The notes: generated by a model from the sequence alone, not told the origin. A DNA stretch of 42,075 nt from Paenibacillus gorillae (GCF_000513275.1 NZ_CBVJ010000120.1:1-42075), one strand, 5' to 3'; numbered from the stretch's first letter, positions 1-12,814 are shown. Numbers and translations: made by a program.

Positions 1-1621
1 CTAAGGTGTATGCACCATCTAGAGAAACCTGTGTACCATTAGAAAATGCAGCTCCGTTTAAGGTAGCTGTTCCTTCGTTAAAGGTAATCGTTCTGCTCGT
101 TTTGTATATTCCATCATAGTCTATTCCCGACACAATAGGTGCTATCGTATCGATTTTGAAGACCACCGTCGCACTATTACCTGCTGTATCAGTAACGATC
201 AGTGTATAGTTTCCGTCCTGCGTGATAGTTGTTCCACTGATATAAGGACTCCCGTTGAGTAGTCCGCTGCCTTCGGTAAATTGAGGAGTAACTGTGCTGT
301 TATATGCTTTGTTATTCACTACATTCGTAATAACAGGAGCGATTGTATCTACTGTAATCGTACTGCTAATAACAGAACTGCTTGAGTTTCCGACTTTATC
401 TTTATATTGCACATAGACGTTCTTAGCTCCCTCGCCAGCCGGAAGGACCCAAGATCTCCCATTCAAGTCGGCTATATTGAACCAACTTGTCTGCCAGGTA
501 CCGTTAATATTGGAGAGACGTGCCTGATCAACTCCTGAGCCGCTTCCATCCGTATAGGTTCCATTCAATGTGACTGTTGCCGAATTCGTCCATGCAGCGC
601 CATTATTAATAGCGATTGTCCCTGTTGGTGCTGTCTGATCCAATAGAATAGTCTGTGAATAATTGGCTGAAATCCCATTGTTGGAATCCCGTAGCTGCAT
701 ATAGATGGTCTTCGACCCATCTCCTCCACTTAGACTGAATGTTGCTGTATTGCTGAAAGGCAGCCAAGAGGCTGCTGATAAATTTACTACGCTATTGGCA
801 AATCTCATATGGGTAACACTATCACCCGCATCAGGATCAGATCCTGTTACAGATAGATTGACGGTGCTGGTGTTCGTTGCTGTTCCCTCCGCAATTATGA
901 AAGAACCCGTAGGATTAGTATTAACCGGTGCAGTCTCATAAGTAACGACTAACTTCGGACGGAATGCAGCATTCGAAGCTTCTAAGGAATAGAATAAGAA
1001 TCTCCCGCTGTCTGGATCTGCTTCATTTCCGTTAAGTGTAAAAGTTACTTTGCGATCAGAACCATCTGTAAAGGCATCGACAGCGCTCTTAACGTTGAGT
1101 GTAATCGTTTGATCCTGAAGATAGGTGCCCATCGGCACTTCCGCAGTGCTTTTCGCAGTGAATTTATCTGTATAAGGGCTATTTGTATCTACAGAGGGAA
1201 AGGTTCCATTAGGATTATGGTCCAAACTATTCGCAGCAGAGCCCCTTGCCTCCATGTACAGAGTGTGATTTGGGACTCTTAATACAGTAGCAACCGTTAG
1301 GACCAGCTCTGCTGATACAATGGTCCCTTCTGGAGCACCTAGATTGAAAGATGCGGCCATTCTATTGCGCACGTTGACGAAGCCGTCATTATTGCTCATG
1401 CCGACATAGAGATAACCATCGCCGTCATTATCATAGATTCCGTTATAATCCGCTTGACCATTTAATTCCATCGTATCCGCAGTTGCTGTATAGGTCCTTG
1501 TAACTGTGCCTCCTGCTGCTTCAGCTCTTGGTGCCAACCCCGGTGTAATTATCGTGAATACAATAGCAAAAATCATTAATAGAATTAGAATTCTTAGTTT
1601 CACTGTTTCGCCCCGATTCAT
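1..1621 (-). CDS. Secreted multi-domain surface protein, 3' part outside the window
   Basis: Reading the minus strand from an ATG at 1621 gives 540 open codons running off the window edge. Residues 8-35 form a signal peptide (basic start, hydrophobic LILLMIFAIVFTIIT core, cleavage likely after AEA). Residues about 36-229 resemble the DNRLRE/CBM96-type beta-sandwich of secreted proteins: an opening strand TYTATADTMEL and a closing RPKLVVTYE. From 230 on come successive Ig-like modules rich in Thr/Ser/Asn; the last visible ones carry GNYTLIVTDTAGN and ITFNEGTATLNG, typical of bacterial Ig-like repeats of cell-wall glycoproteins. A GTG at 1603 with GGGGCG before it is an alternative start; the ATG has GGGTGA nine bases upstream. 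The exported location is well supported. The ligand and the C-terminal anchoring (possibly SLH) cannot be seen. Family assignment is by recollection of motifs, not by search. Confidence 0.8.
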   Translation of the reverse strand, partial: MNRGETVKLRILILLMIFAIVFTIITPGLAPRAEAAGGTVTRTYTATADTMELNGQADYNGIYDNDGDGYLYVGMSNNDGFVNVRNRMAASFNLGAPEGTIVSAELVLTVATVLRVPNHTLYMEARGSAANSLDHNPNGTFPSVDTNSPYTDKFTAKSTAEVPMGTYLQDQTITLNVKSAVDAFTDGSDRKVTFTLNGNEADPDSGRFLFYSLEASNAAFRPKLVVTYETAPVNTNPTGSFIIAEGTATNTSTVNLSVTGSDPDAGDSVTHMRFANSVVNLSAASWLPFSNTATFSLSGGDGSKTIYMQLRDSNNGISANYSQTILLDQTAPTGTIAINNGAAWTNSATVTLNGTYTDGSGSGVDQARLSNINGTWQTSWFNIADLNGRSWVLPAGEGAKNVYVQYKDKVGNSSSSVISSTITVDTIAPVITNVVNNKAYNSTVTPQFTEGSGLLNGSPYISGTTITQDGNYTLIVTDTAGNSATVVFKIDTIAPIVSGIDYDGIYKTSRTITFNEGTATLNGAAFSNGTQVSLDGAYTL

Positions 1622-1793
1622 TGTAAGATGTCACCCATACCCAAAGCAATGCTGCCCGAAATTGTAAAAGGCAGAGCCACTCCCAATCTCTTCAGGACAT
1701 CATAAGTCAAATCCTAAGAAGTTGTAGTCCTACTAAAAATTTAGTGAGAATTGGTATTTTTTTAGTTTACCACATGATAAAAATCATTTTATT

Positions 1794-1815
1794 TAGTTAA
1801 AGAATTCTTTAACTA
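1794..1815. repeat. 22-bp perfect palindrome upstream of the surface-protein gene
   Basis: TAGTTAAAGAA is followed directly by its exact reverse complement, centred on GAATTC. It lies about 175 bp before the surface-protein start codon in AT-rich DNA, a plausible operator position, though it could also be part of a weak bidirectional terminator. The symmetry is seen in the sequence; a regulatory role is inference. Confidence 0.5.
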
Positions 1816-1989
1816 TGAGCAGTTACTGTTAAGAAATTCTCCCGATCACACCAACTAGGTGTGGAACATATGATGTGCTCTATGCAAAGCGACCTAGATC
1901 CCGTGCTCGTCTGCTTTTCTCCCTGCGCACGGAAAGAACCCCAATGTCCTCCTTCGGATTCGGGTAATCGACTAACCCTCGCTCCACGC

Positions 1990-2018
1990 AAAAAAGCCAG
2001 CCTCTTGCGGCTGGCTTT
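1990..2018 (-). terminator. Rho-independent terminator of ssrA
   Basis: On the minus strand a 10-bp stem (AAAGCCAGCC / GGCTGGCTTT) with a 6-base loop runs into a T tract, starting only six bases beyond the CCA end of the tmRNA. Confidence 0.9.
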
Positions 2019-2023
2019 AATGA

Positions 2024-2388
2024 TGGTGGAGGCGAGGGGATTTGAACCCCTGTCCGAAGACAACGCCACACAGGCTTCTACGGGTGTAGTCACGGTATTG
2101 ATGTCACCCGAGCGTCGTCCCGTAACCGACTACGCGTTGGGTCAGCCTGATTATCTTCTTCCGTCGACCCCAGGCGGAGACCGAACGGCGTATCCCACTA
2201 CTTGTTAGCCCCTAGTCTAGTCACATGGGCGATGCTAGGTAGGAGCACGCTCACAGGTTATTAAGCTGCGAAAGCGTAGTTTGTTTGTTGTTTGCCATTT
2301 AATAGGCTTTAGCGTTGATGAAGCAGACGACTCCCTGCTACCCGCAACCCGCGCTCGTACTATCCCCGTCGAATCCATAAACGCCCCC
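2024..2388 (-). ncRNA. ssrA: tmRNA (transfer-messenger RNA)
   Basis: The 365-nt RNA begins GGGGGCGUUUAUGGAUUCGAC, the hallmark 5' end of tmRNA, and ends with a T-arm GGUUCAAAUCC and an encoded CCA. The 7-bp acceptor stem GGGGGCG/CGCCUCC closes fully (one G-U). The internal reading frame at 2258-2296 starts at resume codon GGC and encodes GKQQTNYAFAA followed by two stop codons; with the tRNA-borne Ala the tag is A-GKQQTNYAFAA. Its hydrophobic AFAA end fits the degradation signal read by ClpXP-type proteases. It works with SmpB, whose gene is next door, to free stalled ribosomes. A terminator follows directly. Confidence 0.97.
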
Positions 2389-2524
2389 AATATGGCATAA
2401 ACGGCTCCTTAACACCGATTAGCACATGAAGCCCGGATCTAACGATCTATCGAGCACGAATGCATCATGCAGCCTTAATTGCATGTCTGACTCGTTTCAA
2501 ACCATCCTTGATTGTTACATCCTT

Positions 2525-2533
2525 AGTATAACA
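2525..2533 (-). promoter_or_regulatory. Possible extended -10 promoter for ssrA
   Basis: Minus-strand TGTTATACT fits an extended -10 element (TGN plus TATACT). No good -35 hexamer lies 17 bp upstream. Transcription from here would give a 130-nt leader before the mature tmRNA 5' end, needing RNase P trimming. Weak evidence. Confidence 0.35.
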
Positions 2534-2604
2534 CGATTCACGCCCGCTCTGCCGAACTTCTTGCTGGCAAGGAGGGAGGATGCTGGAATCCATTCTAAAA
2601 CAAT

Positions 2605-3087
2605 CTAACGGGCAACCTTCTGCTTCTCACGCAGCGCACGCTGAATGTCGCGTTGTGCGTCGCGTTTGGCAGCTGTATCACGCTTGTCAAACTGCTTCTT
2701 ACCTTTACCCAGGCCAATGAGCAACTTGGCGTAACCGTTGCGCACATAAATCTTCAGCGGCACAATGGAGTAGCCTTCTTGTTTGGATTGTCCAAGTAAT
2801 TTATGAATTTGTTGCTTGTGCAGCAGCAGCTTTCTCGCACGCGTCGGATCGGTCGGATTATGGCGGTTACCCTGTTCAAAAGGGCTGATGTGCATGTTAT
2901 GAATGAACATCTCGCCGTTCCGGATCGTCGCGAACGCATCGCCAATATTGGCCTTGCCCATGCGAAGCGCTTTGATCTCCGTGCCCATTAGCACGATTCC
3001 CGCTTCGTACGTATCTTCGATGAAGTAATCATGGGAAGCCTTCTTATTCTGCGCTAATTGCTTACCGTCGCTTTTCTTGCTTGCCAT
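2605..3087 (-). CDS. smpB: SsrA-binding protein SmpB
   Basis: SmpB (160 aa) binds the tRNA-like end of tmRNA and carries it to stalled ribosomes. Family features visible: [19 protein letters not shown] and [18 protein letters not shown] in the OB-fold core, [29 protein letters not shown] in the middle, and a lysine/arginine-rich C-terminal tail ([23 protein letters not shown]) that inserts in the mRNA channel. I chose the ATG at 3087 because GGGGTGA sits six bases upstream and the length then matches the family; an in-frame ATG 66 bases further upstream has no site. It lies 216 bp upstream of ssrA on the same strand, the usual Bacillales pairing. Confidence 0.96.
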   Translation of the reverse strand: MASKKSDGKQLAQNKKASHDYFIEDTYEAGIVLMGTEIKALRMGKANIGDAFATIRNGEMFIHNMHISPFEQGNRHNPTDPTRARKLLLHKQQIHKLLGQSKQEGYSIVPLKIYVRNGYAKLLIGLGKGKKQFDKRDTAAKRDAQRDIQRALREKQKVAR

Positions 3088-3193
3088 AGAAATCACCCCT
3101 TCGTCGTTACGCAACATGTTCAAGTAAGCGCTGTTAGGAATACATTGTAACAAATTTTAAGGGCCTATTGCAACGCCAGCCCCGCCTCATTAA

Positions 3194-3379
3194 CAAAATG
3201 CAATTATACAGTTTGTTTGAGCTAAATCAGCCAATTTATGCATTCAAAATGTAAAAATGCAGGTGAATCCTCGCCATGTCATCCGTTTGGAGCATTATCA
3301 CGTCATTCAAATGTATTTTTACATTTTGAGGCGAAAAACAGGCCATAAAAGCGCAATCAAAATGTACTTTTACATTTTG
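3194..3379. repeat. 186-bp element with four spaced palindromes, copy 1
   Basis: Four 21-22-bp units start at 3194, 3245, 3308 and 3358. The fourth is a perfect hairpin: CAAAATGTA and TACATTTTG around the loop CTTT. Units 1 and 2 have an A-rich centre, units 3 and 4 a T-rich centre, so the whole element is roughly dyad-symmetric. Spacers are 29, 41 and 29 bp. A second element at 15759-15944 has identical total length and spacing. It is flanked by no transposase or target duplication that I can see. Confidence 0.8.
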
Positions 3380-3552
3380 TCGCATGTCGCCAAGCAAAAT
3401 ACATCGCCTGGGTCATGCAATTTGCTGACTGCATCTTTCAGAAAACAAAGAGCCCCGCTACGCACGCACTTCATCACCCTTACAAACGACAGACTGCGTT
3501 ATAAATACCGGCGCAACTACGTCTGCCTTTTCACATAATGCCCTGTCTATAC

Positions 3553-3585
3553 AAAAACCGCCCAGACCAGATGGCCCGGACGGTT
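3553..3585 (-). terminator. Terminator after the cold-shock gene
   Basis: Minus-strand stem AACCGTCCGGGCC / GGTCTGGGCGGTT (two mismatches, ATCT loop) followed by a short T tract, about 20 bp after the csp stop codon. Confidence 0.75.
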
Positions 3586-3604
3586 CCTCGCAGTTAGTAA
3601 GCTA

Positions 3605-3805
3605 TTACAGCTTAACTACGTTTTCTGCTTGTGGTCCACGGTTGCCTTGAACAACGTTGAACTCAACGCGTTGGCCTTCTTCAAGAGTTTTGAAGCCTTC
3701 GCCAGTGATTGCGGAGAAATGTACGAATACATCGTTGCCGCCTTCAACTTCGATAAAGCCAAAACCTTTCTCTGCGTTAAACCATTTAACTGTACCTTGT
3801 TGCAT
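3605..3805 (-). CDS. Cold-shock protein, CspA/CspB family
   Basis: A 66-aa single OB-fold protein that binds single-stranded RNA/DNA and acts as an RNA chaperone in the cytoplasm. RNP1 ([10 protein letters not shown]) and RNP2 (VFVHFSAI) are intact, and the sequence [17 protein letters not shown] is diagnostic for the family. The ATG at 3805 is preceded by GGAGG with a 9-base gap; the in-frame ATG six codons upstream lies before that site. The gene is preceded by a roughly 135-nt leader carrying a long hairpin, as is common for cold-shock mRNAs. It could be any of several csp paralogues of the genome, so no specific symbol is given. Confidence 0.95.
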   Translation of the reverse strand: MQQGTVKWFNAEKGFGFIEVEGGNDVFVHFSAITGEGFKTLEEGQRVEFNVVQGNRGPQAENVVKL

Positions 3806-3862
3806 GTGTAAAAACCTCCACAAAATAAAATTAATATGCGCCTGTTTCGTTTTTAAACAAAA

Positions 3863-3921
3863 AATTCACACATTGGAAAAGGTCTCATGACTTTAATGAC
3901 ACCCTTTTCAATATGTGAATT
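3863..3921 (-). promoter_or_regulatory. Long hairpin in the cold-shock mRNA leader
   Basis: AATTCACACATTGGAAAAGG (3863-3882) pairs with CCTTTTCAATATGTGAATT (3902-3920) over about 19 bp with two irregularities; the loop holds a small inner TCAT...ATGA stem. It lies inside the predicted 5' leader of the csp gene. A temperature-responsive role is inference from csp leaders elsewhere. Confidence 0.6.
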
Positions 3922-3946
3922 CAGGTTCATATCATCAATTGCTTTG

Positions 3947-3975
3947 AGTGTACTATACCCATATTCAAAAAGCAA
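3947..3975 (-). promoter_or_regulatory. SigA promoter of the cold-shock gene
   Basis: Minus strand TTGCTT (3970-3975), 17 bp, TACACT (3947-3952). The predicted start near 3940 gives a leader of about 135 nt. Confidence 0.5.
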
Positions 3976-4081
3976 GCGACAAGCTTAAATATATTTTGCC
4001 AGCTTATCCATAACACGGCGCTGCAATCCGGCAGATCCAAGCAGCAACGCCATGTTTGGGGGTAAAGTAAACATCTGGTAT

Positions 4082-7000
4082 TTATTTTTGATCTTTGCGT
4101 ACAAACGCAGCAGTCGCGTTACCGCCGCTGCCTCCGTTTTTTTTCTTTCTCTTCTTATTCTTGCCTACTTCGCCTGAATTATTCACGTCAGGCGTAACTT
4201 GTTTATTATTTTCGTTGGGCTGACCTTCAGTTGCCGGCTTCGGCCGGCTCCCGCCTGGTGCTCCAGCGCCGCCTGCATGGCCTCTCGCGCCTGCCGCACC
4301 GCCGCCGTTCCCGCCTCTAGCACTGCCGCTGCGCCCGCGGCCGCCTTGGCCGCCACTGCCGCCGCCACGCCCGCCGCGGCCATCACGTCTCTCCGAGCGA
4401 GGATCCTCGCCCGTGTCGCCGCCCCAGCTTTTGCTGCCCTCACGGATGGGCAGCCCCCACATATCCGTACGCGGCACGCTTTTGCCGCCGCGTACACGCC
4501 TGCCTGGCTCCAGCGGCTCCGCCGGCTTGCGCCACGGCGAGCTCTCCGCCGCCGCGCTTGCGCCGGCGCCGTTCGAGCCCTCGGCTCCAGCGCCTCTGCG
4601 CCGGCGCTTGCCGCCCTCGTTCTTGTTCACTTCATCTCTCGCTTCGTTCACTTCTGCAACACCTTTCCCCCGGCCGCCGGATCTCTCGTCTCTCGGCACG
4701 CCCAATGCTATAGAATCGTTCTTGCCACGGCCTTCGCCTTTACCGCCCTTCGCCTTCGCCGCATCGCCTAACGCGCCTGCGGCTCCATTGCCGCCTTTGC
4801 CACGGCGATCACCCTTGCCGCCCTTGGCTGGTGCAAGCGCGCCCACGCCGCCTTTGGCGCGGTCACCGCCGCCTCGTTTCCCGCCGCGTCCGCGCTCATC
4901 CGCACCGCCACGGCCAAATCCGCCGCGTTTTTTCGCGCCGCGGCCTACTCCAAAGCCAGCGTCAGCTACGCCTTTGAATCCGCTGCGCGGTTTCATATCG
5001 ACCATCTCGAAATCCATCGTATATTCTTCCATGTTCACTCGAGCCAGCCGGATCTTCACTTCGTCTCCAATGCGGTACACCTTCGAAGTGCGCTCGCCAA
5101 TCAGCACCATGTGAAGCTCGTGGAAATGGTAATAATCGTCGGTCAAATCGCTCAGACGAATAAGCCCTTCCACCGTATTGTCCAGCTCGACGAACATGCC
5201 GAAGCTCGTTACGCTGCTAATAATGCCGTTGAACTCTTCCCCAACCTTATCCAGCATATATTCGCATTTTTTCAGCTTATCTGTATCCCGTTCCGCATCG
5301 ACAGCCACGCGCTCCCGCTCGGACGAATGCTGGGCATAATCCGGCATGCGCGCCATAAGCGCCTCCTGGCGCTTATCCGGCAGCGAGCCACCGTTCTCCA
5401 GCACTTCGCGAATGACGCGGTGAATGACCAAGTCGGGATACCGGCGAATCGGCGAAGTGAAATGCGTATAGAACTCCGCAGCTAAGCCGAAATGGCCCAA
5501 GCAATCGGCGTCGTATTTCGCCTGTTTCATGGAACGAAGCATAACGGTCGAAATGACTGTCTCTTCCTTCGTGCCATGAATCTCCTCCAGCAGCGTCTGA
5601 AGTGCACGCGGATGGACCGAATTGCCCTTGCCCTTTACGACGTAACCAAAATTCGAAGCGAATTGCATAAAATGAAGGAGCTTCTCCTGATCCGGGTCCT
5701 CGTGAATCCGGTACAGGAACGGCACCCGCAGCCAGTGGAAATGCTCAGCGACCGTCTCGTTCGCCGACAGCATGAACTCCTCGATAATCTGCTCGGCTAC
5801 AGACCGTTCCCGCTTCACGATATCGACAGCTTTGCCTTGCTCGTCCACGATTACCTTCGATTCTTGGAAATCGAAATCGATCGCGCCGCGCTTCATCCGC
5901 TTCTTCCGCAGTCTCATCGCGAGGTCTTCCATCAGCTTGAACATATCAAGCAGATCGGAATAGCGTTCCTTCAGCTCAGTCTCCGGCTCTTCCTCAGTTG
6001 CCGTCAGCAGCTTGCGGACGTTGGAGTAGGTCATCCGCTCCTTCGTCTTAATGACGCTAGTGAACACCTCGTGGCGTACACGCTTCAGCGTCTTGGCATC
6101 GAATTCCATCTCACAGGACAGCGTTAACCGGTCTACCTGCGGGTTAAGCGAGCAGATGCCGTTCGACAATCGGTGCGGCAGCATCGGAATGACGCGATCC
6201 ACCAGATAGACACTGCAGCCGCGCCGGAACGCCTCTTGGTCCAGCTCCGACTTTTCCGTCACGTAATAGCCGACGTCAGCGATGTGAACGCCCAGCAAAT
6301 AGTTGCCATTATCCAACCGTTTCACATGAACGGCATCGTCAAGATCCTTCGCATCCTCACCGTCAATCGTGACGATGACCTCATCGCGCAGATCCCGCCG
6401 TCCTTGCTGAATGATCTCTTCCTCCGTGATGGAATCAGGAGCAGCTTCGGCCTCTGCAAGCACCTCGTCCGTAAAGCTCTCCGGAAGCTGATGCTTGCGA
6501 ATAATCGACAGGATGTCGATTCCGGGATCATTCTTATGTCCCAAAATTTCGATAATTTCCCCTGTTGCAGCCGCGCGTCCCTCAGGATACGACACAATTC
6601 GCGCTACGACCTTCTGGCCCGTAACCGCACCTTGAAATTCGCCTCTAGCGATAAAAATATCGCGGTTAATCCGTTTGTCATCCGGAATGACGAAGCCGAA
6701 CGACTCATGGTTCTCGAACGTGCCGACAACCTGAACAACTGCGCGCTGTACAATTCGTACAACTTCGCCCTCCAGACGGCCGCCGCTTTCGCTTTGGGAA
6801 GTAATGCGGACGAGAACGATGTCGCCGTTCATCGCGCTTTTCTGATCATTGGCATGTATATAAACGTCAGGGTGGTCCTTCTCATCAGGCAGCAGAAAAG
6901 CAAAGCCCTTCGCATGCGCCTGCACCTTCCCTCTCAGCAGGTTCATCCGCTCGGGAACACCATAGCGCTCATTGCGCGTCCGGATGACTTTGCCTTCCTC

Positions 7001-7141
7001 TTCGAGCTGATTAAGCATCTTCAAAAATAGCTTGAACTCCGCGGCATTCGCGATGCCGAAATGCTGCTCCAGCTCCTGGTAGGTCATCGGCTTATAAGCC
7101 GTCTCCCGCATAAAATCAAGCAGTTCCTGCTCTTGCATCAT
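4082..7141 (-). CDS. rnr: Ribonuclease R with a very long Gly/Arg/Lys-rich tail
   Basis: A 3'-5' exoribonuclease that degrades structured RNA and, with SmpB/tmRNA, non-stop mRNAs. Order of domains (1019 aa from the ATG at 7141): N-terminal winged helix (about 1-65), two cold-shock domains (about 70-200), RNB catalytic domain with the metal-binding cluster [11 protein letters not shown] at 260-270, and an S1 domain ending near 720. AAGGA lies five bases before the chosen ATG. The remaining 299 residues (4085-4981) are low-complexity: repeated GGRG, RGG, KGGKG, a basic GGKRRRRG patch, a short ordered-looking island [12 protein letters not shown]...[17 protein letters not shown], then [12 protein letters not shown]. 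subtilis RNase R is about 780 aa, so this tail is far longer than usual. It stays in frame with high GC3, so it is probably translated. Confidence 0.95.
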   Translation of the reverse strand: MMQEQELLDFMRETAYKPMTYQELEQHFGIANAAEFKLFLKMLNQLEEEGKVIRTRNERYGVPERMNLLRGKVQAHAKGFAFLLPDEKDHPDVYIHANDQKSAMNGDIVLVRITSQSESGGRLEGEVVRIVQRAVVQVVGTFENHESFGFVIPDDKRINRDIFIARGEFQGAVTGQKVVARIVSYPEGRAAATGEIIEILGHKNDPGIDILSIIRKHQLPESFTDEVLAEAEAAPDSITEEEIIQQGRRDLRDEVIVTIDGEDAKDLDDAVHVKRLDNGNYLLGVHIADVGYYVTEKSELDQEAFRRGCSVYLVDRVIPMLPHRLSNGICSLNPQVDRLTLSCEMEFDAKTLKRVRHEVFTSVIKTKERMTYSNVRKLLTATEEEPETELKERYSDLLDMFKLMEDLAMRLRKKRMKRGAIDFDFQESKVIVDEQGKAVDIVKRERSVAEQIIEEFMLSANETVAEHFHWLRVPFLYRIHEDPDQEKLLHFMQFASNFGYVVKGKGNSVHPRALQTLLEEIHGTKEETVISTVMLRSMKQAKYDADCLGHFGLAAEFYTHFTSPIRRYPDLVIHRVIREVLENGGSLPDKRQEALMARMPDYAQHSSERERVAVDAERDTDKLKKCEYMLDKVGEEFNGIISSVTSFGMFVELDNTVEGLIRLSDLTDDYYHFHELHMVLIGERTSKVYRIGDEVKIRLARVNMEEYTMDFEMVDMKPRSGFKGVADAGFGVGRGAKKRGGFGRGGADERGRGGKRGGGDRAKGGVGALAPAKGGKGDRRGKGGNGAAGALGDAAKAKGGKGEGRGKNDSIALGVPRDERSGGRGKGVAEVNEARDEVNKNEGGKRRRRGAGAEGSNGAGASAAAESSPWRKPAEPLEPGRRVRGGKSVPRTDMWGLPIREGSKSWGGDTGEDPRSERRDGRGGRGGGSGGQGGRGRSGSARGGNGGGAAGARGHAGGAGAPGGSRPKPATEGQPNENNKQVTPDVNNSGEVGKNKKRKKKNGGSGGNATAAFVRKDQK

Positions 7142-7277
7142 AGTTATCCTTTTCACCTCATACACCGGTAGTTCTATCATGACTTGCATCCATTGCTGCC
7201 GGTTGATAGATTATCATATACCATTTAGTATACACGAAATCCGGGTCCCGCATCCGCGCATTCTGGAAAATGCAACT

Positions 7278-7312
7278 AAAAAAAAGCAGAAGGCTTCACC
7301 TTCCGCTTTTCG
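7278..7312 (-). terminator. Terminator after secG
   Basis: Minus strand AAAAGCGGAAGG, loop TGAAG, CCTTCTGCTTTT and a run of eight T. It separates secG from rnr. Confidence 0.85.
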
Positions 7313-7321
7313 GTACAACTT

Positions 7322-7558
7322 CTACAGTTTCACAACGTATGCAACAATCAGGGACAACACGAAAAATCCGACTGCAAGTCCAACTGTCAGACGTTGCAAG
7401 AACAAATCCAGACCGCGTGCTTTCTGTTTACCGAACAAGTGCTCAGCACCGCCGGAGATCGCACCGGACAAGCCAGCGCTTTTGCCCTTTTGCAGCAAAA
7501 CGACCGTAATCAAACCGACCGAGAAGAGTACGAGCAATATTTTCAAAAAGATTTCCAT
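7322..7558 (-). CDS. secG: Preprotein translocase subunit SecG
   Basis: A 78-aa membrane protein of the SecYEG channel that aids protein export. Two hydrophobic helices (about residues 2-22 and 53-75) flank the conserved cytosolic loop [25 protein letters not shown], which is diagnostic. The ATG at 7558 has GGAGGT seven bases upstream; an upstream in-frame ATG overlaps this site and is unlikely. It is followed by a terminator and preceded by its own SigA promoter. In B. subtilis a carboxylesterase gene lies between secG and rnr; here there is none. Confidence 0.96.
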   Translation of the reverse strand: MEIFLKILLVLFSVGLITVVLLQKGKSAGLSGAISGGAEHLFGKQKARGLDLFLQRLTVGLAVGFFVLSLIVAYVVKL

Positions 7559-7603
7559 TTCATCCACCTCCAGCAAGGAGCTCCGTTAAAAACACATAAA
7601 TCG

Positions 7604-7632
7604 ATTGTAGCATAGCCCATCTACGAATTCAA
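7604..7632 (-). promoter_or_regulatory. SigA promoter of secG
   Basis: Minus strand TTGAAT (7627-7632), 17 bp, TACAAT (7604-7609), with about 40 bp of leader to the secG start. Confidence 0.75.
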
Positions 7633-7781
7633 TAGTTTAGATCGCCTGCCTGCTTCATCCATTTTTGCCCTTGTCTCTGCTGTCTTGCTGGGTATATCTT
7701 AAAATTCTGCAAATTCCCGCGACATCATACCGATGCTGCCTGCCGCTACGCTGCCTGAATAACCGTTTTCCTCCCGTACAG

Positions 7782-7816
7782 CAAAAAAAGAAGAGCACCC
7801 CGCAGGATGCTCTTCT
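7782..7816 (-). terminator. Terminator of the glycolytic operon
   Basis: Minus strand AGAAGAGCA and TGCTCTTCT stem followed by seven T, about 30 bp after the eno stop codon. Confidence 0.9.
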
Positions 7817-7848
7817 CTCCAAGACAATCAGGCTGGGCCCGGTTAGTC

Positions 7849-11492
<3,644 letters not shown>

Positions 11493-11534
11493 TCATTCAA
11501 TATTCATTCCAGATGGAGCTATATGAAGTTAGTC

Positions 11535-12716
11535 TTATTTATCGTTAAGAGCTACAACGCCAGGAAGCACTTTGCCTTCCATGAACTCGAGGGAAGCGCC
11601 GCCGCCTGTCGAGATGAAGTTCATACGGTCAGCCAGGCCGAATTTCTCAGCTGCTGCAGCGGAATCGCCGCCGCCGATTACGGTATAACCTTCTGTTTCA
11701 GCACAAGCATTTGCTACAGCTTGCGTGCCGTGCGAGAATGGCTCGATTTCAAATACGCCCATTGGTCCGTTCCATACGACCAGCTTGGAGTTTTTGATCA
11801 CGTTAGCGTAAATTTCACGCGTTTTCGGACCGATGTCGATGCCTTCCCAGTCAGCAGGGATGCTGTCGATGCTAACGATGTTCGTGTTAGCGTTTTTGCT
11901 GAAATCGTCAGCTACAACGATGTCGACAGGGATCAGGAAGTTTTTGCCCAGCTTTTTCGCTTTCTCGATGAACTCAAGCGCCAGATCCAGCTTGGAGTTG
12001 TCAACGAGCGATTGGCCGATTTCATGGCCTTGTGCTTTGAAGAATGTGTAGGAAAGGCCGCCGCCGATGATGATGTTGTCAGCAATCTCGATCATTTTGT
12101 TGATAACGTCGATTTTGTCCTTCACTTTAGAACCGCCTACGATCGCCGTGAACGGACGCTCTGGGTTGTTCAATGCTTTGCCTAGTACATCCAGCTCTCT
12201 TTCCATCAGAAGGCCGGATACGGCCGGCAGATGGTGTGCAATGCCTTCCGTCGATGCATGCGCGCGGTGAGCAGCGCCAAATGCGTCGTTAACATACAGG
12301 TCAGCCAGTTCGGCAAAAGCTTGTGCCAGCTGCGAGTCGTTTTTCTCTTCGCCTTCGTTGAAACGAACGTTTTCAAGCAGCAATACGTCGCCTTCGTTCA
12401 AAGCCGCGATTTGCGCTTTAACCGCTTCGCCTGTGGACTCGGAAGCTTTCGCAACCGGTTTGCCCAGCAGCTCGGAGAGGCGTTCAGCAGCAGGAGTGAG
12501 ACGAAGCTCTTCCACAACTTGACCATTTGGACGGCCAAGATGGCTTGCCAAGATCACTTTTGCGCCTTTTTCGATCAGGAAGTTGATTGTCGGAAGCGTC
12601 TCGCGAATCCGTTTGTCATCGGTAATTTTGCCATCTTCGAGCGGCACGTTGAAATCAACGCGTACAAATACGCGTTTGCCGGCTACTTCTACGTCACGAA
12701 CACTTTTCTTATTCAT
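11535..12716 (-). CDS. pgk: Phosphoglycerate kinase
   Basis: Transfers phosphate from 1,3-bisphosphoglycerate to ADP. The 393-aa protein shows the signature [18 protein letters not shown] at about 14-31, substrate-binding HLGRPNG, the [12 protein letters not shown] segment, the [12 protein letters not shown] hinge region, the nucleotide-binding [13 protein letters not shown] and the C-terminal [20 protein letters not shown] lies before the ATG. It is separated from gap by 242 bp containing two strong hairpins. Confidence 0.98.
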   Translation of the reverse strand: MNKKSVRDVEVAGKRVFVRVDFNVPLEDGKITDDKRIRETLPTINFLIEKGAKVILASHLGRPNGQVVEELRLTPAAERLSELLGKPVAKASESTGEAVKAQIAALNEGDVLLLENVRFNEGEEKNDSQLAQAFAELADLYVNDAFGAAHRAHASTEGIAHHLPAVSGLLMERELDVLGKALNNPERPFTAIVGGSKVKDKIDVINKMIEIADNIIIGGGLSYTFFKAQGHEIGQSLVDNSKLDLALEFIEKAKKLGKNFLIPVDIVVADDFSKNANTNIVSIDSIPADWEGIDIGPKTREIYANVIKNSKLVVWNGPMGVFEIEPFSHGTQAVANACAETEGYTVIGGGDSAAAAEKFGLADRMNFISTGGGASLEFMEGKVLPGVVALNDK

Positions 12717-12814
12717 ATCGTATACCCTCCTGAATGGTTGCTTATTCGGTCGAACCTGTTAAGTAAGGACATTGATGAATCTGGTTATGGACAGCATGAG
12801 ATGCGCGGGCATAG

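Larger units (their letters stand above)
1622..2023. other. Intergenic region between surface-protein gene and ssrA
   Basis: No convincing gene. It holds the 5' region of the surface-protein gene, AT-rich around 1735-1815, a 22-bp perfect palindrome at 1794-1815, a smaller inverted repeat ATGAT-AAAA-ATCAT near 1774-1787, and the ssrA terminator at 1990-2018. I could not match the 5' leader (about 1622-1760) to a known riboswitch. Confidence 0.6.
3088..3604. other. Gene-free region between smpB and the cold-shock gene
   Basis: No credible gene; the plus-strand open frame 3257-3538 lacks a ribosome binding site and family signature and runs through the palindromic repeats. The stretch contains the first 186-bp four-palindrome element (3194-3379) and the terminator of the cold-shock gene (3553-3585). 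Confidence 0.7.

Noticed and set aside
3194..3379. CRISPR-like array of short repeats with spacers
   Set aside because: Spacers are unequal (29/41/29), units vary and are inverted within the element, only four units exist and no cas genes are present.
4199..5114. Long plus-strand open frames opposite the RNase R tail
   Set aside because: They result from the high GC of the Gly/Arg/Lys-rich tail; products are Pro/Ala/Ser/Arg low complexity without any start signal.
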